Positions 28,673 through 38,293 of a stretch of 64,000 nucleotides of DNA are shown here, in pieces. The notes under the pieces are model-generated. The model was given only the letters and a program-made list of their open reading frames with translations. It was not told the origin of the DNA and did not search any database. The stretch comes from Exobasidium rhododendri. Taxonomy: Eukaryota; Basidiomycota; Exobasidiomycetes; Exobasidiales; Exobasidiaceae. The position numbers and the translations under genes are program-made. The DNA is taken from positions 1,612,001-1,676,000 of the forward strand of contig CP110631.1 of assembly GCA_026210745.1 (NCBI GenBank), in the 5' to 3' direction. The first letter of the stretch is position 1, and the number at the start of each line of letters is the position of its first letter.

Positions 28673-28870
28673 GAAGGGTCTAATAGGTGCAGCTTATACC
28701 GGATTCATCTCTTCATCAATTGCATGTTACAGATCGAAAGTACTACAAGATTTACACATGAGCCCGCGACGGAGAGGCGGCATCGGAGGGAGGTAGCTAG
28801 AGGAGGCGAAGACGAGAAGAAGGAAAATAGCAGATGTGAGAATGCACTTTTCATCAATTGGCCAAGACAA

Positions 28871-31324
28871 TCATGAGAACCACCTCCTAGGTCTCCAATT
28901 CAACAGCTCTGCAAATGTCTTTGCAATATCGCCGATGGCGTTCCTTGTTTGAAGAATCGGTCTGCCTTTGATCTCCAATAGCCAAGCAACTTTCTCATCA
29001 ATGATTACTCGAACCTTCACAAATGGATTTTGAGCATCTCTCGTGTCGACTTCGAATTCGCTCCATTTGACGTTACCATCAGGAAGGTATTTCAGCAGCT
29101 TTTCTTGACCAGTCGCGCCTAAGCCATGGTCCTGTGAAAGCGTTCGAATAGGCAGGTAGAACATATTCATGGGCGAGGTGGAGAATTCGGTGATTGGATG
29201 ATAACCTTCTCGGGTACCCTGTGGTGCCAGACTGACAGAAGCAAATTCATGTCGATCACCACTCAACACAATAATGTTGGGAATGTACTGCATCACCGAT
29301 AATAGATCTTCTCGTTCGTGCGTGTAAGCTGCCCAAGAATCCTTTTTTCCATCCACATCTAAGGGGCCGCCCCATAGACTGGTGAAGGGCACCGAAGAAA
29401 CGACAAACTTAAAGGTAGCAGTGGTATTGACAGCACCAAGCCATCGGTAGAGGGCATCGCGTTGTTTGTAGCCAAGCATAGTCTTTGCTTCATCGTCGGG
29501 CAACTGATGCGGTGTACGATGTTTTCGGGTGTCCATGACAAAGAAAGCCGTATCACCGTACCGGAAAGTGTAGTAGTTCTCTTGACTCTCTAGTGCTTCT
29601 GGGTTGCCGCCACCGACATACTCTTTCCAGGCTTGCTGTGCAGAAGGAAACGATTCCAGGTCCTTGACTTTGTACGTTTCTCCTCCGACGACCTCTCCTT
29701 GCTCCATCGATTCGACCAATTGTTGTCCACCCCAGTTGTTTTCCACTTCGTGATCGTCATATATTCCAATGATGGGGATGCGCTCATAGACTTGCCTAAA
29801 GGACTCCGATGAAAACAGATTTCGGTACAGCTTTCGATAGGCCGATACCGACGGACCCTCGTAACGTGGAACGTCGGCATAGATGAGATCACCCAGCTGT
29901 AGGAAGAATCGTATGGCGGGCTGGTCACGACCGTTTAGGACTGCTTTAGCTAGTTGATCGAATCCCTGGATACGATTTCTCGTCGAGAAGCCACCAACAT
30001 TGTCGCCGATCCCCACCAGCTGCAACAGCCACGACCAGGCCCAGAATTGCGTGGGTACCCAAGGAAAGTCTGGCTTGACGCAGGAAGAGGAGGCAAAGGT
30101 GAAATGGTTTGGATCGTCAAAGGGAGCAGCGGACGCTGACACGGTAGCTGTGTTGCCAAGTGGGATGCCTACGGTGCCCTTTTGAGCGCTAAGTCTAGGA
30201 TCTGGCCAGGTGACGAATCTCCTTGGACGTGAGGGCATCGTTGTGAAGGTCGAATTGTGGACAAAGGCCAATCTCCACTCATACTCTGTTGCTGGCCAGA
30301 GTCCGTTGATCTTGGCATTGGCAGTCCAATCCTCATTGTCAGTCAGGTGAAGCAGAGGACCCCTCTCCCATCTCTTTGAGTTGGTACGGGGTCTACCATC
30401 GACGCTGTTTTGACCGCCTACTGCATTTGCTTCATACCCTATGGAAGCCCCCACGCTGGAAGACGTCAGACCGCTCCCGTAGACCTCTCTGTACACGACT
30501 CGAATCGGCTCTGGATTTGAGTAGAGATCTTTTTCACTGCGCAAAAGACCACCCAGTGAACCTCCTGCTGTGTCTTGCTCAATCAAAGCGCTCCAATTGG
30601 CGCCTTCCTCTCCTTCTCCTAGATATCTTTCTTGAGGCTGTCCCAGTGGAAAGGGATACCGGACGTGTATTGTAGCGCTCTTAGGTCCCAAAGCACCGAC
30701 TCGCGCGAAGGAGAGATTATGTTCTAGGTGCGAAGGAAATATATACGGGCTCCAAAGCGCATCCAAGAAGAACAAGAATAGCAAGGTGTGGAAGGCCAAG
30801 GAGATGCGGTTGGCGAGGTGTGATCTCGTAGAGTGGCCCAGGAGGGTAGTCTTGACGACTTCCCACAGCGACAGCCGGGGTACGTTACGATTCGCATCTA
30901 CTTCATCAGTCTTTCTGACCACTTCCAGGTTATTCTCTATGGGATTCTTCTTTCCTTTCTTGACGATGGCAGCCTCTTTCTTGTCCACTTCCACACTCGC
31001 TCCCAACCTTTTGAGATCGTGCTTTGCACTTTGTAGCTGTGCATTCGACATCCAATCTACGATGGACGCCTGCACCCTACTCTGTCGGAACAACCATGTG
31101 AGCAAGTACAAGAGGTAGAGTCCAGGTACCAGTGGATTCAGGATCCGGCTTGGGATCCACCGCAAGAAGATGTAGATCGACAAGCGCAAGAAGACCGAAG
31201 AGAGGACTTGAAGCCTGTCGGCAATTCCTCGGCTTATTTCTAGCTTGTCGTATGCTGCGTGAAGACCTGCATTGGTGCCTGTATCACTGTCCGGCATGAG
31301 CGCCGCCTCCCTCTTGATGACCAT
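28871..31324 (-). CDS. Membrane-anchored PhoD-like metallophosphatase
   Basis: A single exon of 817 residues. Two hydrophobic regions near the N-terminus (about 45-80 and about 175-200) suggest membrane anchorage. The rest resembles PhoD-type phosphatase/phosphodiesterases: GDLIYADVPRYEG near 476, IYDDHEVENNWGG near 522, and LSGDRHEFASVSL near 687, which together supply the metal-ligand Asp, Asn and His residues. A fibronectin-like strand segment precedes the catalytic domain, as in PhoD. Substrate and compartment are not readable; a vacuolar, ER or plasma-membrane location is possible. It is intronless, unlike most neighbours. Divergent from TRM2 across 374 bases. Confidence 0.85.
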   Translation of the reverse strand: MVIKREAALMPDSDTGTNAGLHAAYDKLEISRGIADRLQVLSSVFLRLSIYIFLRWIPSRILNPLVPGLYLLYLLTWLFRQSRVQASIVDWMSNAQLQSAKHDLKRLGASVEVDKKEAAIVKKGKKNPIENNLEVVRKTDEVDANRNVPRLSLWEVVKTTLLGHSTRSHLANRISLAFHTLLFLFFLDALWSPYIFPSHLEHNLSFARVGALGPKSATIHVRYPFPLGQPQERYLGEGEEGANWSALIEQDTAGGSLGGLLRSEKDLYSNPEPIRVVYREVYGSGLTSSSVGASIGYEANAVGGQNSVDGRPRTNSKRWERGPLLHLTDNEDWTANAKINGLWPATEYEWRLAFVHNSTFTTMPSRPRRFVTWPDPRLSAQKGTVGIPLGNTATVSASAAPFDDPNHFTFASSSCVKPDFPWVPTQFWAWSWLLQLVGIGDNVGGFSTRNRIQGFDQLAKAVLNGRDQPAIRFFLQLGDLIYADVPRYEGPSVSAYRKLYRNLFSSESFRQVYERIPIIGIYDDHEVENNWGGQQLVESMEQGEVVGGETYKVKDLESFPSAQQAWKEYVGGGNPEALESQENYYTFRYGDTAFFVMDTRKHRTPHQLPDDEAKTMLGYKQRDALYRWLGAVNTTATFKFVVSSVPFTSLWGGPLDVDGKKDSWAAYTHEREDLLSVMQYIPNIIVLSGDRHEFASVSLAPQGTREGYHPITEFSTSPMNMFYLPIRTLSQDHGLGATGQEKLLKYLPDGNVKWSEFEVDTRDAQNPFVKVRVIIDEKVAWLLEIKGRPILQTRNAIGDIAKTFAELLNWRPRRWFS

Positions 31325-31698
31325 GTCTTCTTCTCTTTCTACTGATTTGCAATCTCTGAAAGATACGGGTCGAGTGGAGCGGGAGAGACGTAAGGTTAAT
31401 ATAGCAGTAACATTAATTCAATGAAGAAGGATCAGGGTGCGCCTCCCTACACTGCATCTCTGATTGCTCTTCTATAATTCATACTCAACTCATGACGTGA
31501 AGCGCCCGCCCAAGACGCGCTTCTTCATCCCTCCCTGTCTGCCGGGCTAATCCTAATTTCTCTCATCTTCGGGTTGCGGAAGTCAGATCTTCAAAAAGGC
31601 AGAGAGAGAACGAGAGAGGGTTGGGAATTTTTCGAGGATAATTTGGCTTCTGCAATGCAATCTCACAACATTGGACTCGGCCAGTCTTTCGTCTGTTC
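31325..31698. other. Divergent promoter PhoD-like / TRM2
   Basis: A 374-base gap between divergent starts, AT-rich around 31400-31430. No gene or recognisable element is seen. Confidence 0.4.
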
Positions 31699-33598
31699 AT
31701 GATCCTGAGAAGCTCATCGTTGCTAGCCACTGCATTGAATAGAAGTCTACGGGAGTATCCGCATCTAGGACTCGTCAGAAGCATCATGGCACTGCCTGTG
31801 AGGTCTTCCTCGTCACCACCTCCCAAACGAGCCCGACAGAGCTCGATTTCGCCGGATGCCGGACAACAAGGTCACAGCACTACACCCACTGTAATCCTGC
31901 CAGACAGGAGCGAATCCGAGATTCTACACGAGGGTGTTGCAGTGAGAGAAGGCGGTTCATCTCGGCATGATCAGCAAAAGAAAGATGCAGAACAAAAGGC
32001 GGCAGGGAAGCGACATTCCAATCGCCTACGGTCAAAGAAGAAGGACCGGTCAAAGAAGCTGGAGAAGATGGGAGAAGAGCCTATCTTTTATGATATATGT
32101 GATTTGCTAGGCCTAGATGCCGTGAATAGGATCATCGGAGGCGGTGATGAGATGATGTGGGAGGAAAAGTTCGAACGAGGACAAGAGCTTACTTTGGTGA
32201 TAGAGCGACTTAGTGCGCACGGAGAAGGACTGGCGATCGTCCCAAGCAAAGATTGGATCGTTGCTGTACCACATTGCTTACCCGGGGAGACCGTTCTCGT
32301 TCGAGTGTTTGCCAACGAACGAATGTTCTCTAGAGCCGATCTGATTCGAGTCGTCGAGCGGCCACTGGCGGAATCGCAAAAGGTGTCGAGGAAGGAGGAT
32401 TTGATCAATTGCAAATACTTTGGTCAATGCTCAGGATGCCAGTACCAAATGATCGACTACGATACACAGCTGGAATTAAAGAAGAAGGTGGTCGCTCAAG
32501 CATTTCGTAACTATTCCCAATTACCTGAAGATCGCCTACCGACCGTTCTGCCGACGCTGCCATCACCCCTTCAATACAATTACCGGACGAAGCTTACACC
32601 CCACTTTGAGTTGCCAAGCTGGATGCGAAAGGGTAGAAGAGGAGGTGGGGGAGTACAGAAGAGCAAGGATGACTCGGACCTGTTGAATGGTGGAGTAGAC
32701 ATCGGATTCGACAAGATAGGCGGCAAGACTGTGATGGATATTGAGGAGTGCCCCATTGCGACAAGGGCAATCAATGCTTCCCTTCCCAAGGAAAGGAAAC
32801 GGGTCAAGGAGACAATAGGATCGTTTAAGAATGGAGCTACACTCTTGTTGAGAGACAGCTTAGTATCTTTTGGCTCATCAGCCGAAGATCAAAGCTTGGA
32901 GATCAGCCCGGAGACTGAGGTCATCACCAATCACAAATCCGTAGTGAAAGAACGAGTCGGCGGAATCAAATTTGATTCACCAGCCGGAGCTTTCTTCCAG
33001 AACAACCGGTCCATACTACCACCACTACTCGCCTACGTTCGGGAGCAGATCGAACAGTTCACAGACAGGACACACGACAACTACTTAGTGGATGCCTATT
33101 GCGGTTCTGGTCTTTTTGCAATCTGCCTCGCCACGCTATTCAAGAAAGTGGCAGGAGTTGAGATCAGTCAGGATTCCATTCAGTACGCAAAGCAAAATGT
33201 CACTCTGAACGGTGTGGACAATGTCGTCTTCATGGCAGGTGATGCTCAGCAGATCTTCAAGGTGAGTGGTGTCTAGATCGAACGAGACGGTGCTTGCAGT
33301 GCTGAGATAGAAAATTTCCCAACTTTAGCAAATCGATTTTCCCAGCGAACAGACTACAGTCATCATCGACCCACCACGGCGAGGCTGTGACGAGAACTTT
33401 ATCAATCAGCTTCTGGCTTTGTCCCCCCGTTTGATCATCTACGTTTCTTGCAACGTTCATACCCAGGCAAGAGATGTAGGACACATGATGAAGGGTACAC
33501 CTGGAAAGTATGAAATCAAGTCGATTCGAGGTGCCGATCTATTTCCGCAAACTTATCATGTAGAAGGTGTCTGTGTACTAAAGCGAGCTGTCAATTGA
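31699..33598 (+). CDS. TRM2: TRM2, tRNA (uracil-5-)-methyltransferase
   Basis: Two exons (31699-33261 and 33329-33598) give 610 residues. Trm2 makes ribothymidine at position 54 of tRNA using S-adenosylmethionine. The N-terminal 120 residues are basic and Ser-rich; the first 30 (RSSSLLATALNRSLREYP) could be a mitochondrial presequence, with a second ATG at 31786 giving a form without it. A TRAM-like domain follows, then a cysteine cluster CKYFGQCSGCQYQM (about 237-250) of RumA type. The methyltransferase has VDAYCGSGLFAICLA, IDPPRRGCDENF and the nucleophile Cys562 in YVSCNVHTQARD. Dual starts for nuclear/cytosolic and mitochondrial forms are an inference. The end is 108 bases from the recombinase stop. 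Confidence 0.94.
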
Positions 33599-33706
33599 TT
33601 CATGTTGATTAGGTGTCTCTTCTATATACAAGGTTTGGTTGGGTAAGAAATGCGTGATAATAATAGTGTTTTTTTTGGTTCGGAAGGATGCGTAAGTTTG
33701 AAGGAA

Positions 33707-36700
33707 TTAGAAATTGGGATGAATACGACTTAGAACTCTCATTGTACTTGCGCTTGCTCTTGCTTGTTGATTATGCTCGTTCTCGTTCTTACTGGGATTA
33801 CCATCGATGCGACTATTGCTGTCGTCTGTGTCTTCTTCTATGACTACTCTTTTCTTGCAGTGTTGCTGTCTCTGTGTATTGCTACTGCCATCGTCTTCGT
33901 CGTCTTCAGCGATTCTCTTCTTTCTCGGACAATACTTTCTTTTGAAGCTGTTGTCTATCTCGTCACTGTAGTCTAAATCCTCGTTCTCGTCATCTTCTAC
34001 CGATGCTTTCTTCTTCTTTGGGTAGTGCTTTCGCTTTTTCTTCTCTTCATTTGCTAGAGGTAATTTCTTCTTAAAGTCTATCTTGAGCGTTGCGTTAGGT
34101 CTTTTCTCTGATGTTGGTGTCATGCGTGTTCGCTTTGTGCAAATAGAAGGTGATGCTGTTGCTGCAGTGACACTCGACTGAGTCGATTCGATGTCATCCT
34201 CAACGGATAATAGACTTTCCATCCAGGATGTCCAATCATTGAAGATAGCTCGTGCTTTAGGAATCGGAGACATCAGAAGATTGTAGTCATGTCCTATTCG
34301 CTCTGTCACATGTCCAGAGCTGAGATGCAAGTCGTGTTCGACGATCAGGTGATCAGGATAGTCTGGTGCAAAGACTACCTCGTCACACAATCCGCACTGC
34401 AATCGCTCTTCTTTTCTTGGGATGATGTGCAAGTTGAGGATGTGAGAGACAAGACTTCGTCGAGCAGGATAAGAGCGTACTCGTAGTGACATGCGAAGAC
34501 TTTCGTCGTGATAGCAGAATTTGCACGCTACATCAGACCATTGATCACCTAACATGGAAGTAGCTTCCTCGTAGTCGTCATTCTCGTAATGTGACTTTGC
34601 ATGTGCTTCCAATTGAGCATTTCCGATAGACCAAATACCATCTTTGAAGCAATGGTCAATTCTGTTTCCATCTAGAATACCATGACACGTTTCGAGATGT
34701 CGTTCGTATTCAGCCAGACTGGTATCGCTTTGAGCACGACAGACATAAAGACACGGTACTTCCTTCTCATTACGCAGATTGCACTTGTGATTTGAAAGTC
34801 TGCGATCGTATCCGACTATCCGTTGAGTGCGAAGATGCTGGTATGAGTGGTGTATTACTGTGTCTAACGTGTCTCCAAAGGTGCTTGACTTTGCACGACA
34901 TCCAGGTGATACACACTTCTTTCCACCAAGATTCGAGTAGATGATCTCCTTTGCACGCTTGAGAAATTCTTTCTGCGCACAATTGACCACATGATTTACA
35001 AAGTGTCGAGGATTAAATTGTGTTCCAAAGAATCGCTTGCATTCAGGACAACATCTGTCCGTGTATCCAGCATAGCGATCATGATCCAAAGTTCCTACTT
35101 CGGATGCAAGGATCTGATAAGCGAGAGATAGATCCACAGTTTCGGTAGAGAAGAGTGCTGAAGCATCAAGGAGAGGAAAGCAGAAAGGACTGATACTCTC
35201 GCTGAGAGCTTTTAATTGTTGCTCAATTTGCTGTGCAGCGTGTGAAGCCAGAGATTTTTCGGAAGTAGACGAAGGTGTAGAAGTCGAAGGAGTGGTAGCA
35301 GTGGTAGTAGCAGTAGTTGTGCTAGAGGTGGTACAGATACTATCCTCATCACTATCGCACACCATTGAAGTGAGCTCTTCCTTACCTCTCAGGCTAGAGA
35401 TCTGCGCAATGAGATCATCACGAGCTGATAAGAGTTCCTCGTTGCTAGTGTCTGCTATCCTTTCTGTCTCTTCTTCCGATCCATCCATTTCGTCAGAGCT
35501 GATCTCGAGTATGTCGTTGAGAGATTCCGTGAAAGATAGCTCTTGTGTGGAAATACTGCTTGTCTGACCAAGAGCTTTGAGTGTGTACTCTTCCAATAGA
35601 CCTTTCTCCTTTTGTTTGATGAGCTCACGTTGTCGAGCGTTTCGAATCCAAATCCAGTGATTCAATGCCTGACTTTCTTGCTTCGCTGCTACGTTGAGAG
35701 CTTTGAGTGCTTCAGCGTATTCTGCTCCATCGTCTTGACCGTTGTCTTTCAGAATCTTGACCTTGTTGCGAGTCTGTGTAGCGACGAGAATCAGAAAATC
35801 TTTCAAGGTGAACAAATCAATCTCTACTCACCTGTTGCTTCTCCAAACGAGCATCCTCTACGTTCTTTCTAGTAAGCACTACTTTGCTGTCTGCATCTAA
35901 GTCTAGTATCTCCTTTGTATCGAGGAAGCAGTTCAAAGTACGAGCAAGTGGTCTAGCTGTAACAACTTCTTTCTGTCTTCCGTGAACAATAAGTCCTTGT
36001 GCATCGACGGTAGTGCGTTTGGTCTGATAGTATCTAGAAAAAGTACGACTTCCTTCTTGATGTCCCATAAAGTTACACAATTCCTTGTCAGAAACAGAAG
36101 CAGTCTGTAACGCATTTCCTGCTGCTCTTCGGAAAGCGTAGAGATCGAATCGCTCGAGATTTGCTAGCTTCATAGCTCTATGAGCTGCTGCACAGCCTTG
36201 CTTGTAGAGAAGTGGTGTGTTTGTGCTCGTGATCCATCGGTGATCCTGACACTCAACGGTACGAAAGACGTAAGTCTCTGCCATCTCTGGCTTGATGAAG
36301 ACTCTAGTACGACTAGCATCGTCAAAGTATTCTGCTCTGCAGGTTTTAGAGCAGTCCATGATAGAAATGCCATATCCGAATATACCATCCATGTCTGCAA
36401 GTGCAGCGAGCAACACTGTTGCATCGCAAGCTCGTGGTATGGTCAAATCTTCGTAGAGATTGACGATTCGACTAAGAAAAAAAGGGTAGTGAGTAGCAGG
36501 AAGATCACCAGTGCTTCTTGTCATCTTCGAGACTCACGATTTCGTTGGATCACGACGCATACCTTTGAGGTTACGGATGTACACATCGCATTCGAGCAGG
36601 TATAGTGGTTCAGCACTTTCGTCTTTGTCGTTGTTGACCAACTTCACATAGAAGATGACGTCTTTCCACTTGAGAGCATCTTCTGCAATTCCAGCATAAG

Positions 36701-37536
36701 GAGAAGAAACGAGCAACTCACCAGGTCGAGCAGCAGTGTACATGAGCAGAGCTAAGAACACTCCAGTCTGCAATCGCTCTCGACCACAGTGATATAGGTC
36801 GTTGCTATGGAAGTGAGGATTCTTGGTTGTGCAAAAGACACCTTTGATCATGAGTCTCTGGTAATCCTGAAAGGTGATGATTTTCTTCTCTATACGCTTG
36901 GAAGGTAGATCGAGTGATGCTACGTAGTCGAAAACCGTTACACGCATGTCCTAAGGAAAAAGAGAGAGGGGGAAATCAGTCCTACTATCACCATCGTGCT
37001 GTTCTACAACCTCGCTACTCACTTTATCGACTTGTTGATTGGTCAAGCGATGGACTGATGCGAAAGCTTGATGCATGAGATTGACAACAGTGATGGATGA
37101 TTTGACTCCTGGTTCATCACGAACAGCTGGTTCGAGTCGATTTGCCTTCTTTGGTTGCTTGAAAAAAATGACTGCTAGTTTCCAGAACTTCAAAGGAAGT
37201 TTGACTTGAGCATTCTTGCAAAGATAATCGTCTGCTGATCTCGTGATGGTAGATTCTCTAGAGACAAACTCTTTCAAGATTCCACGCAAAAGAGCATCGA
37301 TTTCTGCATGAATTTGTTGCGTAGCTGTAGTAAGTTTGCTAGGTATATCGGTATCGTCAAGTTCATCCTGCAAATCCTCGTAAGCATCCCAAATCAGTCT
37401 ATTGTTCTCGTCGTTGTTGACGCTGAGCTTACTCGTTTCGCTTATGTGTGCAATACGAGCTGATAACGCAGCGTAATTGATAGGTACAATCTGTGTGTTG
37501 TTGTGTCGAAGCTCAACTCCAGGTATTGATTTTTCT
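33707..37536 (-). CDS. DUF3435/Crypton-type tyrosine recombinase with C-terminal zinc fingers (5' end unresolved)
   Basis: Exons in order: about 37536-37023, 36950-36538, 36471-35832 and 35773-33707, with introns of 58-72 bases. The joined frame has no stop over about 1,210 codons. Recombinase features: LALLMYTAARPGELLVSS holds the first catalytic Arg; the second box reads LYAFRRAAGN in place of HxxR; MGHQEGSRTFSRYYQ gives the His and the Tyr region. These three blocks recall DUF3435 proteins (captains of Starship elements) and other fungal Crypton-like recombinases. The last exon adds several C2H2-like fingers (CPECKRFF...HFVNHVVNC, CKFC...SHILNLH, CGLC...DHLIVEH) and a basic, acidic-patch tail. 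No ATG opens the first exon; one or more upstream exons are likely. I found no terminal repeats. Confidence 0.75.
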
Positions 37537-38293
37537 TAGAGACGATGTGTCCATAGCGTGACGAGTCAAAAGGACTAGAGCTGAAAAGGATACCAAGTCT
37601 TGGTTCTCTTCCACTGCCAGTACGGCAGAAGAAGGAAGAGAGGTTTGCGAGCAGTAGACTTGGATAAATTAAGAAGAGACTTGCGATACTGAATACCATA
37701 TGCGTGATGAAACGAAAGAAGAGAACCTCCTAAAAGGAGAAGAGGAAACAGAAAGTGAGACGCAAAGCTCAGTGGTTCGTGTAAGAAAAGGACAGGAAGC
37801 GAAAAAGGTAGAGGAAAAGTGCTACTGCGATGAGAATAAAGTAAGGAAGACAGCAGATTTTGACCTGAGGAAACGAATCTCCATGCACTGCCAAGGGATA
37901 AGGTGAAAAGATCTATTCGCAAGTGCACGAGTGTCCTACACTCGAAGTCTCCTCCCAAAAGAGGAAGAAGGGGGGAGGCAGGGCGAGCGATCTCGAGCCA
38001 AACCCTGCAGCCAGCTATGGCGAGTAAAGTATAATCACGCTAAAAGTAGGGGGGGGGGGGAAACGAGACAGACACAGTCTCAGGCGGCGCTCAGGCCAAA
38101 TCTTAAGTCACGCAAGTCTTGAGCACTGATCTCCAACAAGAAGACGATACGCTTGAGCTTTCGCAATCAAATGAACTGCCATCGGAATAGGCGAAGTGAA
38201 TTACCCGATTTACCGATTCCAATAGTATCATAATGTATACCAATAATATAAATTCGAATCTAAAGCGCAATGTCTACAGAAATGTTATTTGGC
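37537..38293. other. Gap upstream of the recombinase gene
   Basis: About 750 bases between the recognisable recombinase coding part and the phosphate-carrier stop. It must hold the missing first exon(s) and promoter of the recombinase gene. It contains a 7-base inverted repeat (37928-37944), a run of 12 G (38049-38060) and an AT-rich stretch (38200-38280) that probably belongs to the carrier 3' end. No other gene is seen. Confidence 0.5.

Noticed and set aside
36180-36605. 141-codon plus-strand frame inside the recombinase gene
   Set aside because: It is antisense to the catalytic exons and crosses a clear intron of that gene.
28871-37600. A large captain-led (Starship-like) element with cargo
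   Set aside because: A captain would lead inward from its start, placing TRM2 and the PhoD-like gene as cargo; these are ordinary host genes, and no element ends are seen.
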